From UBA4416 sp035439445 (GTDB lineage: Bacteria; Bacteroidota; Bacteroidia; B-17B0; Aurantibacillaceae), in assembly GCA_035439445.1 (NCBI GenBank), contig DAORKG010000012.1:1-64000 (forward strand): 64,000 nt of DNA, given 5' to 3'. The translations under genes and the position numbers were made by a program. How positions within the stretch are numbered: position 1 is the stretch's first letter; the number at the start of each line of letters is the position of its first letter. The notes under the pieces are model-generated. The model was not told the DNA's origin. It saw nothing but the letters and a program-made list of their open reading frames with translations, and searched no databases. Positions 1 to 8,917 of the stretch are shown piece after piece.

Positions 1-3000
1 CCATTAGCAGCCGTAACAGTAACAGTATAAGGTCCGGTGGCATTTACAACAGGGTTAGCAGTGGTTCCACCAGAAACGATGCCTGTTCCGCTCCAGCTGT
101 ATGTACCACCACCAGTGCCGGTTAAAGCAGCAGTTGTAGTAGAACAAGTTAAAGTTGCAGAGTTAGAAGCACCAGCTGTAGGGGCTGTAGTGTTTTGTGT
201 AACTGTAACGGTTGTCATTGTTGAAGCGCAACCTGCAGCTGAAGTAACAATTAAACTGTATGTTCCGGGAGCATTTACAGATGGTGTTGCGGTCGCAGAA
301 CCAGATGTTATACTAGGCCCAGACCACGCATACGTTCCTCCTCCAGTTCCGGTTAATCCAATTGTAGAATTAGAACATGTTAATGTACTAGAAACGCTTG
401 CGTTTGCTGTTGGAATTGGATTAACAGTTACTGTTTTTGTTGTTGAATTAATACAATTATTTGTTCCTGTTGCGGTGGCTGTATATGTTATGCTTCCTGT
501 TGCTGTTGGGGTTGCGCTAACAGTAGATCCAGTTGTCGAACTTAATCCCCCTGATGCTCCAGTAGTCCATGTATATGTGCTGGCTCCACTTCCTGTAAAT
601 GTTAATGAACTACCCAGACATAATGTATTAGAAGATGCTATTGCAGGAGTTGGTAATGGTTTCACAAAAACTTGTGTTGTTGCTGTTGTTGCACAACCTT
701 GGCCATCTGTAGCAGTTACAGTATATATTGTTGTTGCGGTAGGAGATGCAACGGGATTTGATATATTAGATGCAGATAAAGAAACCGTAGGTGTCCATGC
801 GTAAGTCACTGTATTTGAAGTTGTATTGAATGTAATATTCCAACTATTTAAAGTCCCTGTACTTCCTCCAGCATCGTCAGCAACATTTAAAGTCCAGTTT
901 CCATTAATATTACATGAATTTAATGCGCTAAAGTTTGTTTCGGCATTATAGTATCCTGAGTTAAATGGAGCAATTGCAGGAGTTATGTTTGCATCAATAG
1001 GTGTAGCAATTATTCCGGTAAAACAAGTGTTCGAATAATTTGCACTACCACCACCATTGTCACTAGTTAATATTACAGTGTTTCCGCTTGGGCAAGTTAA
1101 TGTTATATCAAGATTATCATCTGTAGGGTGCGTAATATTTAAACACACTCTTACCATTTGATTACCACTAATAGTAGATGGTGTAATACCAGATACAGCG
1201 ATTGTTGAATTTATTCCAGTTGCATTGTTATTAGGAATAGCTGTAGCTGTATTGTTTGAAAAAGTTATTTGAGGGTCATTAGGTGTTGCAGTAGATAATA
1301 GTTGAGAGGTTGCACCCGAACAAATAGTATCTAAAGGAGACACTACTAAAGTAGGATTACCTATATTTAAAACATCATTACTAGCTGAGGTACATCCTAG
1401 TGCGTCTGTAGTTAAAAGGGATGTCGAATACGTTCCTGCTGCAGTGTATGTATGAGCTACAGAGTAAGTTGAAGTGGATGTTGAGCCGTCTCCAAAATTC
1501 CAATTATATGTTGTGTTAGCTGTAGCTGGTCCTCCTGCCAGAGTTGCAGAAGAGCAGGATTTCAGAGTAACAAAGTCAGATACTGGACCTATATGAGCAG
1601 TACCTCCAAAAGTAAAATTAAACCCGTTATTGGATATTGAGAAATTATCAATTAGAATGGCATAAGTATGACCAGCTTGAACGGTTAATGGGCCATATGT
1701 ACTAGTTTGAAAATCAATAAATGAATAAGGTTGACATCCAGCTGTTCCTGCATCATTATCAACTGCTCCAGGCTGACTAGCACAAATAGATGCCGCAGTA
1801 GAATAAGTACTTAATCCAGTAGATCCTTCTATATCAGTCGTTGGTGGCATTGTTCCCCACCAGTTACATGCAATTGCATCTGGTGTAGCAGATAAAGTGG
1901 ATGGACATCCAGCTGTAGTAATATCCCAAATTGCCCAGTCATAATCATCAGTATTAACAACAGGGTCAATAACAAATCCCAAAGTTCCAGATGCACCAAC
2001 TGTAAATTTATACCAACGAGATTGTCTCTCTCCACCAGAACCCCAACATGAATTTGCTGTATTTACTTCTTGAATTCCAAAACCAGCAGATGAGGTTGGT
2101 TGGCCAAACGGAGCATTTGAGCATAATTCAGCGGCGGTAGCACAATCCTGACCAGGGAGAGGTATTGGTGTGCTTGATAGTCCACAAATTGTAAAGGTAC
2201 CAGCTGCTCCAGACGAAGAAATAGTCAAATAATAAGTTGCTCCAATTGTCAAATTCAAAAAGGTATGAGAAGAAACAGATGGCGCACAATAAGAACCAAC
2301 AGTTGTAAAAGTTGCTGAACAATTGGGAGCTTCTCCTAATATCATTTCAATATTCCCGCCCATCGTTCCAGCTGTCACGTTAAAAGTAACAGAAGATGAA
2401 TCTGCAACGAAAGTATACCAAACTTCCGGGTTGTTCCCGGATTGACATCCAACAATTCCTGTCCATCCATCAGTTGCACCAACAGTTGTTTGGTTTGTTA
2501 AGCAGGTTCCATTTAGGGGTAAAGTAGTTGCGCATGTACAAAAATCATTTATTGGATTTGATACAGTGGTTATTTTTATACAAAATGTCCCAATATCACC
2601 AGCATAACCATCTAGCATAACATAATAAGTTTGGCCAGGGGTTAAACACTCTGCATGAATTAATGCTGAATTTGGTAATGTACCACTTTGATCATCACAA
2701 TCTAACTCTACTAGTGAACCACAAGTTCCAGAATAAAGTGTTAATTGAGTATCGAAATTTGTTGCAACATCAGAAGTAGTTATATCTACGATCCCACTTG
2801 CAGGTGCTACAAATTTAAACCAAACGCCATTCTCAACAGTAAAACAGCTTGCTGTTCCGTCGCCAGTTGAAGTAGCAGTATTATTATTACCGGTAACACA
2901 AACACCAGTTGTAGGAACCGTAACAGCAGTTGCACAAGTATTATTTCCTAGGGATTGAGAAAAAAGATTTATTGATACTGAACAAAATAATAAGATAAAT

Positions 3001-3023
3001 ATTCTTTGTAAATATTGTTTCAT
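1..3023 (-). CDS. Giant secreted adhesin-like protein, 3' end outside window
   Basis: An uninterrupted minus-strand frame runs from an ATG at 3023 to the window edge, giving at least 1007 residues with no stop. It begins with a signal peptide (hydrophobic stretch ending NLFSQ). Next come at least three Cys-containing beta-sandwich domains of the CATA...WYTF type. A PKD domain (WNFGDGS, about 1430-1620) follows, then a proprotein-convertase P-domain (NGNWTLNVADDAGG, about 820-1150). Serial Ig-like repeats carrying GGTYSWSG and TVTV motifs run to the edge. By analogy with SprB-type proteins it is probably exported by T9SS and displayed on the surface, but the C-terminal sorting domain lies outside the window. 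It starts 31 bp after the small secreted protein at 3055-3450, so the two are probably cotranscribed. An alternative ATG lies at 3029. Confidence 0.85.
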   Translation of the reverse strand, partial: MKQYLQRIFILLFCSVSINLFSQSLGNNTCATAVTVPTTGVCVTGNNNTATSTGDGTASCFTVENGVWFKFVAPASGIVDITTSDVATNFDTQLTLYSGTCGSLVELDCDDQSGTLPNSALIHAECLTPGQTYYVMLDGYAGDIGTFCIKITTVSNPINDFCTCATTLPLNGTCLTNQTTVGATDGWTGIVGCQSGNNPEVWYTFVADSSSVTFNVTAGTMGGNIEMILGEAPNCSATFTTVGSYCAPSVSSHTFLNLTIGATYYLTISSSGAAGTFTICGLSSTPIPLPGQDCATAAELCSNAPFGQPTSSAGFGIQEVNTANSCWGSGGERQSRWYKFTVGASGTLGFVIDPVVNTDDYDWAIWDITTAGCPSTLSATPDAIACNWWGTMPPTTDIEGSTGLSTYSTAASICASQPGAVDNDAGTAGCQPYSFIDFQTSTYGPLTVQAGHTYAILIDNFSISNNGFNFTFGGTAHIGPVSDFVTLKSCSSATLAGGPATANTTYNWNFGDGSTSTSTYSVAHTYTAAGTYSTSLLTTDALGCTSASNDVLNIGNPTLVVSPLDTICSGATSQLLSTATPNDPQITFSNNTATAIPNNNATGINSTIAVSGITPSTISGNQMVRVCLNITHPTDDNLDITLTCPSGNTVILTSDNGGGSANYSNTCFTGIIATPIDANITPAIAPFNSGYYNAETNFSALNSCNINGNWTLNVADDAGGSTGTLNSWNITFNTTSNTVTYAWTPTVSLSASNISNPVASPTATTIYTVTATDGQGCATTATTQVFVKPLPTPAIASSNTLCLGSSLTFTGSGASTYTWTTGASGGLSSTTGSTVSATPTATGSITYTATATGTNNCINSTTKTVTVNPIPTANASVSSTLTCSNSTIGLTGTGGGTYAWSGPSITSGSATATPSVNAPGTYSLIVTSAAGCASTMTTVTVTQNTTAPTAGASNSATLTCSTTTAALTGTGGGTYSWSGTGIVSGGTTANPVVNATGPYTVTVTAAN

Positions 3024-3054
3024 ATGCATGATTTATTTTTGTTTTGAATGTTTT

Positions 3055-3450
3055 TTATTTTGTTTTTCTAAATGAAGGGTTTTTCTTAAACCACAACGCA
3101 ACAGCCTCTTCATATTCTTTTGCTGACATGGAGTAAGAATTATAAGTTGGAAAATCAGAAGGAATATTGGGTGTGTTAAGCATTGATTTTGCTCTTATTT
3201 CTGGATTTGTGCCATCTATTTTTTTTGATTGAACAGGATGGGAGGTAGTAGCTGTTGATGTACTTGTACTAGAAACTTTATTAGCTTCTGCATATTTCCT
3301 TTTTGCTTCTATGCCCTTATAATAACTATCTGGTAGCTTAAGATTTGAAGGGATTTCTTGTTGGGGTTTTGTTTGAGAAAAGCTTGCTTTTTCACATAGA
3401 ATCAAAATCATTATTATTAATAATGATTTAAAAGAAATTAATTGGCTCAT
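3055..3450 (-). CDS. Small secreted protein upstream of giant adhesin
   Basis: This 131-residue protein has a clear signal peptide (positively charged start, hydrophobic LLIIMILIL, cleavage near SFSQ). A Ser/Thr-rich linker follows, and the Lys-rich C-terminus contains KEYEEAVALWFKKNP. I do not recognise a family. It lies immediately upstream of the giant adhesin at 1-3023, and a similar small-then-giant arrangement recurs at 8337-8795 and 3643-8290. The sequence does not resemble the 8337 protein, so the parallel is in gene order only. A role in export or anchoring of the adhesin is conjecture. Confidence 0.7.
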   Translation of the reverse strand: MSQLISFKSLLIIMILILCEKASFSQTKPQQEIPSNLKLPDSYYKGIEAKRKYAEANKVSSTSTSTATTSHPVQSKKIDGTNPEIRAKSMLNTPNIPSDFPTYNSYSMSAKEYEEAVALWFKKNPSFRKTK

Positions 3451-3495
3451 TTTTTTATTTTAAATAAAAGGGTTAAAATCTGATTTTTTATTTAA

Positions 3496-3519
3496 ATTAT
3501 CTGATAATTATCTGATAAT
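3496..3519. promoter_or_regulatory. Tandem palindromic 11-bp-period repeat, possible operator
   Basis: Two overlapping copies of the 13-bp near-palindrome ATTATCTGATAAT occupy 3496-3508 and 3507-3519, repeating with an 11-bp period, about one helical turn. They lie 46-69 bp upstream of the small secreted protein gene start at 3450. This is a plausible binding site for a dimeric regulator of the adhesin operon. No protein can be named. Confidence 0.4.
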
Positions 3520-3593
3520 TAGCGATAAAAATAGTGATTTTTACGATTAGTTTTTATTTTTTCGCGGAAATAATTTGTTAAAAATGGAGCATA

Positions 3594-3625
3594 AAAAAGG
3601 CCTTCGATACTCCGAAGGCCTTTTT
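3594..3625 (-). terminator. Rho-independent terminator of the 3643-8290 gene
   Basis: A perfect 13-bp stem (AAAAAGGCCTTCG paired with CGAAGGCCTTTTT) with a 6-nt loop lies 18 bp beyond the stop codon of the giant minus-strand gene, ending in a U run on that strand. Confidence 0.85.
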
Positions 3626-3642
3626 ATTTGTTTATGATCTTT

Positions 3643-6600
3643 TTATCTAAACAAGTTAACCGTTCCATTTTGTTTGATTTCTTTGTTGTCATAGCCTGTT
3701 GCTATTACAAAATAGAAATAAGTACCCTCAGGAGCTTTTCCTGCATTCGGAGTTAATCCGTCCCAAGAAGCTTTAGGTCCTGAGAACTCATAAAGTTTTT
3801 GACCCCAACGATTAAAAATTTGCAATGTAATTTCTTTTACCCCTGTTGATTTTATCGTAAATACATCATTTGTATTATCTCCGTTTGGAGTAAATACGTT
3901 AGGTATTTCTAATGTTAAACCATCATTAACTGTGATAACAATGGTAGCAGTGTCAGAACAAGGGGATGCAGATGCAATTAATGTAACTGTATATGAACCG
4001 CCAGCTGTAAAGATGTTGCTTGGATTTACGTTTCCAGCGACATTACCATCGCCAAAATTCCAACTGTAACTTGTTGCTCCCGTACTTCCACTACCATCAA
4101 AGTTAACAGTTAGAGGAGAGATTCCATCTGTAGGTGTAGCTGAGATAGATGCAGTAACCGTACTTTGTGTTACATTAACTGTAGCAGTAGAAGAACATCC
4201 ATTAGATGTATTGGTAACAGTTAATGTGTAAACACCAGACTCCGTAGCTGTTGGATTTTGAATATTTGTAGGACCAGATATACTAGTTGCACTAGGTCCT
4301 GACCAGTCGTAGGTAACTACATCCGTAGAAGTTGTAGTACCATTTAATTGAGTAGATAAACTACCACAAGGAATAAATACGTTAGTTCCTGCATTAACAC
4401 CTTGAGGAGGGTTAGTGTTACCATTAACAGTAAACTGAGCAGTACTTGTACATCCGTTTACAGCATCCATAACTGTTACATCGTATATGCCTGCAGAGTT
4501 AATGTCAATAGTTGGAGTAGTAATTCCTCCAGGATTCCAAGTATAAGTTAAATTGTTGCTATTTGCATTTACGTTTGCAGAATATGAAACAATAGGATTA
4601 GAGCAACCAATAACTGTATTACCTGAAGTAGCAGTTACATTTACTGTTGGAGTGATTATGTTTTCATAAACAGTAAATGTATTAGCGCTATTAGTTGTTG
4701 TATTCACACATCCAGTTAATGTATTTGTAACGGCTAATGTGTATACTCCTTGGGCAGTAAACGTAGCGTTAGCTTGATTAATTGGAGTTGAAATACCAGG
4801 GCCTGCTGACCAAGTATAAGTTAAATTACTGTTAGGAGTTACTGTAGGTGTAACATTTATAGATGGTTTGATACAAGTAATAGTGCCATCATTTACCGCT
4901 GATGATAAAGAGATAACAGGAATTGTATTATCAGGGACAACATTAACAACATTACTACTTATTGTTGTTGCACATCCTGAAGCAGTATTTGTAACAACTA
5001 CACTATAAGAACCAGCAGCATTGAAAGAAGGATTAGCAGTTGTTTCTGTACCGGGAACTATACCTGAAGTTGGGGTCCAATTATATGTTACAGGTGAAGC
5101 AGTTGTAGTTATCGTAACACTTGGTGTAGGATTAGAACAAGTGATTGATAAAGAATTTGCAGATAATGTAATATTTGGAATACCAGAATCAGCAACCACT
5201 TCAACAGTAGCAGGAGATGTTGCAGAAGTGCTACATCCATTTACAGTATTAGTAACGATTACTGAATAAGTTCCAGGATTTGAATTTACAATTGGATTTC
5301 CAACAACAGTAGCAGATGTTGGAGTTATCCATGTGTAAATGGAGTTAGGGTCAGCATTACTAGTACCAGATAATGTTGCATTAGGAGCAGCACATGTTGT
5401 AGTAACAGATGGAGCTGTTCCTAATGTAAATGTCGGAGTTGTAGTATTAGATGGTACACTTACAGTAAAAGTACCAGAACATCCATTAGTATTATCTGTA
5501 ATAGTTACAATATAATTTCCTCCTGTATTTACAATAGGGCTATCTGTATTACCATTTGTAATAGTTCCGGGACCAGACCATGAGTATCCATAGTTAGTGC
5601 CTGTAGGAGTAGCTGTAATATTTACAGTATTTGTAGAACAAGTAATTGATGCATTAGTTGTTGCATTTGCAGTAACAGGAGTCGTATTTGTTGGAACGGT
5701 TACATTAAATATTGATTGACAATTTGAAACTGTATTTGTAATTGTAACACTATATGTTCCCGCAATTGTAGCGGTTGTTGTAGCTGTATTATTTGTTCCG
5801 GAAATTCCGGGACCACCCCATGAATAAGAAACAGGGTCAGAATTTGATAGCGTTACACCGATTGCTACCACAGAGTTAGTACAAGTTATTGAGTTTGTGA
5901 CAGCATTAACGGTAGCTTGAGGTACATTAGTAGATGAATTTACAGACACAGTTGATGTATTTGTACAGCCAGAAACAGGATGTGTAGCAACTAAAGTGTA
6001 GGTTCCCGGTGCACATGCTGTGGTTGTGAAGCTTGATGGGCTACCACATACACCACCAAGCCAATTTGCACTTGAACCAACAGGAGTAGCAGAACCAGTT
6101 AGAGTTACAGAAGGGACTCCACATACTAAGGTTTGATTTGAACCGGCATTAGAAACAGGTGTTGTTGTATTTTGGTTTGCAGAAGTTACTGCTGTACTAG
6201 TACAACCATTTACAGCACNNNNNNNNNNNNNNNNNNNNNNNNNNNNNNNNNNNNNNNNNNNNNNNNNNNNNNNNNNNNNNNNNNNNNNNNNNNNNNNNNN
6301 NNNNNNNNNNNNNNNNNNTGGCTCCAGCTAAAGTAGAAGTTAAATTAATTGTATTTGTTGTACAAGTAATAGAACCTGTAGATGAAGCAGATGTTACAGG
6401 GGCAGTTGTATTTTGGTTTGCAGAAGTTACTGCTGTACTAGTACAACCATTTACAGCACTTTGAACTGTTAATGTATACGTACCTAATCCTTGTCCTACT
6501 GCATTTTGAGAGTTAGTTCCGCTTGTGATTGAAGAGCCACCTGGTGCAGTCCAAGTATAGCTGGCTCCAGCTAAAGTAGAAGTTAAATTAATTGTATTTG

Positions 6601-8290
6601 TTGTACAAGTAATAGATCCTGTAGATGAAGCAGATGTTACAGGGGCAGTTGTATTTTGTGTAACAGATACAGTTGCTGTATTCGTACAAGTACCAACAGT
6701 AACCAATAAGGAGTATGTGCCAGCAAGGCTTACAGTTGGAGTAGCTGTATTTGCACCTGAAGAGATACCTCCAGATGGACCAGTCCAACTATACGATCCC
6801 CCACCGGAACCTGATAATACAGCACTAGTGTTTGTACAAGTGAGAGCCGCAGTAGATCCCGCATTAGCTGTAGGAATAGCATTTACAGTAATGGTATTTG
6901 TTTGAGTTGCCCTACATGTTGAGGATGTACCTATGGTGTATGTTACAGGAAATGATCCTACTCCAGATGTGACAGGACAGAAAGTATTTCCAGAGACTCC
7001 AGTTCCTGACCAGGAACCGGTTCCCAAGGTGTATGTATTAGACGGAGTTAATGTTGCACATGAAGCTCCAGCACAGAAAGGACCAGGGGCAACAAATGCA
7101 GCATTATATGGATTTGTTACAGTAATAACAATCGATGTAGTAAATGTTGAACATCCAGCAGTCTGTGGATTAAAAGAATAAGTAATAGTATGTGTTCCTA
7201 CGCTGGCAGCCGCAGGGTTAAATATAGCCGCTCCCCAATCCGAAGTAGCTGCTATACAAGCCCCACATGTGGATGTCCAAGTAGTAATACCTTTCACAGT
7301 TCCTGGTGCAATATTAATAGTTTGACAATTGCCATCATCCAGCCATGTAAAAGGAGTTGAAGGCATAGCTGCATTGTTGGTTAAATCTGTTATAGAAACA
7401 GACATATTTGATGAAGTAGTATTTGATTCACAGAAGCTAAAGGAATTTGTTGCAGAAGGGCTTAGGTAAGAAAATTGTAAAATCTCATCATAACTAGTTG
7501 TTAAACCTTGACATCCACTACAAGAACCAAATCCTCCTACATATGACCCATTTTCATACCATCTAACACTATTTGAAGTGTTGGTATTATTATTAAATTC
7601 AATTTTAACCCCCGGAGTAATTGGATTACCAAATGGCGCAAGATTTGTTGCGTACATTGCTAATGTGCCACTATTACAGGCAACTGCACTTGGCATTGGT
7701 GTGGCAGGAACATTAGCTAATGGATCTGTTGAAGGATAATTTACAATACCTGGACCAGATAACACTGTAGGGCATGTAATAGAGCAATCGGTTGGAGGGC
7801 TTGACGCTGACAACGCTAATGTGATACAACCGGAAACATTTGCATAATTTGTAACTAAAATAATATAATACTGACCGGCTGGAGCGCCATTAACGTCAAT
7901 TACTTCTGTTGGTGATGGAGAGTAACTACAGTCAACATCATTAGATCCTGTTAAGTTATTACAGTTGTATGGGGTTGTAAATGGTCCCCAACAAATAAAA
8001 TCAACATCAATATCTCCAGCGCCACAAGTTGTACCTTGACTTAAGTTGAATTGGTAGTTGCCAGCCACTGTGGTTTTGAAGTAGAACCAAGCGGGATTTG
8101 GTTCGGATCCCAAACATCCATAGTTAGGCCCTGTTTGTGATGAGTTATTTGTGTTGTTTGGAAAAACAACCCCAGCTCCTCCGGGAGCGTCACAAAATGG
8201 AGTAGCAGTTGCGCAGTTTTGGCCTTGCGAAAAAATGTTTGTTGTGTAAAAAAATAACAAGAAGAAAATTATAGATTTTACTTTTTTCAT
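3643..8290 (-). CDS. Giant T9SS type B secreted adhesin with internal assembly gap
   Basis: I read one gene from ATG 8290 to TAA 3643, interrupted by the N run at 6219-6318. On both sides of the gap the frame is open; the frame offset across it comes only from the 100-N placeholder. The signal peptide (MKKVKSIIFFLLFFY, ending IFSQ) is followed by Cys-rich beta-sandwich domains (WFYF, DIDVDFICWGPF). Next come many roughly 80-residue SprB-like Ig repeats (TVTNTxxGC pattern) and a PKD domain (YSWNFGDGN). The type B gliding-associated C-terminal sorting domain is IPNVFTPNGDNTNDVF, then FNRWGQKLYE and TYFYFV. The product is about 1549 residues if the gap is 102 bp, longer if extra repeats are missing. 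The longer in-frame start at 8359 is rejected because it would overlap the upstream gene. A strong terminator follows. Confidence 0.85.
6219..6318. other. 100-N assembly gap
   Basis: Exactly 100 N, a conventional placeholder. Flanking sequence shows it lies within a 243-bp tandem repeat. The left flank ends at the position of the unit that is 102 bp short of its end, so the real missing length is predicted as 102 + 243n bp. Confidence 0.95.
6319..6561 (-). repeat. 243-bp tandem coding repeat unit (81 residues)
   Basis: The unit beginning TGGCTCCAGCTAAAG at 6319 recurs at 6562 after exactly 243 bp. It is almost identical for about 100 bp (one A/T change near 6375 and 6617). A third, partial copy lies left of the gap (about 6165-6218). 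It encodes an 81-residue Ig-like module with SSTGSITCTTNTINLTSTLA. Near identity at DNA level points to recent duplication or ongoing homogenisation. Confidence 0.9.
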
Positions 8291-8336
8291 GTTTTTAGAT
8301 GGGGGGTTACGGTTTAATAATAAAAGTTTGTAAAAA

Positions 8337-8795
8337 TTATTTAGAAAGTAAATCGTCAATTAATTTAATATCTTTATTATATTTAATAAATTGTAAGTTG
8401 TTATTTTTAAACAACATCAAGTACCATTTCGTGTCTTTTGGTTCTTTGATTGTGAAATTAAAGAAATAAAAGTCGCCCTCAATTCTCGAAAATGAGAAGT
8501 CAGCAATGTTTGCGTCAGAATTTTTGAATTTGATAGCAAAAGATTCTGCCTCAGATTGCGAAGTGAATTGTTTAACAGAACATGTGTAATTGGTTTTTGT
8601 CATTGACACAGTTTCAGGAGAACCCTTTTCTTGAAAGCAAATTGTCCCTAAGGGAACAACTACCTCATTCTTAACTTCTAAACGATTGCTTTGGGTTGCC
8701 TTGTGGGTCACAGCAGTCGAAGGTTTAGATAATGATTGAGCATTGATGAAACAAGAAAGGATTGTAAAAACAAGTAAGGGTAATCTTTTTTTCAT
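8337..8795 (-). CDS. Small secreted protein upstream of giant adhesin
   Basis: This 152-residue protein has a signal peptide (MKKRLPLLVFTIL, cleavage near INAQ). The mature part is alpha/beta with a conserved-looking core: FTSQSEAESFAIKFKN, then FNFTIKEPKDTKWYLMLF. The same core pattern occurs in the secreted protein at 10962-11357 (FTSKTESDKFFEKLKS, then MKQPHDKMYYVGLAQ). The two look like distant paralogues of one small periplasmic or surface fold. It lies 46 bp upstream of the 3643-8290 giant gene on the same strand, so cotranscription is likely. Function unknown. Confidence 0.7.
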   Translation of the reverse strand: MKKRLPLLVFTILSCFINAQSLSKPSTAVTHKATQSNRLEVKNEVVVPLGTICFQEKGSPETVSMTKTNYTCSVKQFTSQSEAESFAIKFKNSDANIADFSFSRIEGDFYFFNFTIKEPKDTKWYLMLFKNNNLQFIKYNKDIKLIDDLLSK

Positions 8796-8917
8796 GTGTT
8801 TTTTATTTAAATGTATAACATATTTTATTATAATTAACTAAATAATTATTAGATCAATGGTTTTACTGAGTAAATGTGTTCTATTAATGATTAATCTTTT
8901 AGGATTTTTGTATAAAA

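Noticed and set aside
37..804. Long plus-strand reading frame opposite the giant adhesin
   Set aside because: It is a mirror of Ig-repeat codons (Val/Pro-rich, no start context). The minus-strand frame is continuous, with signal peptide and domains. The same applies to plus-strand frames at 5021-5269 and 6717-7181.
3643..5949. Separate 768-residue gene starting at GTG 5949
   Set aside because: The frame is open upstream to the gap, with the same repeat pattern, so it is the 3' part of the gene starting at 8290.
6197..6318. Frameshift or stop in the adhesin at the gap
   Set aside because: The apparent frame change comes from the 100-N placeholder. The frame is restored if the real gap is 102 + 243n bp.
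6165..6660. CRISPR-like array
   Set aside because: The repeat is a contiguous 243-bp coding unit without spacers and is part of a protein gene.
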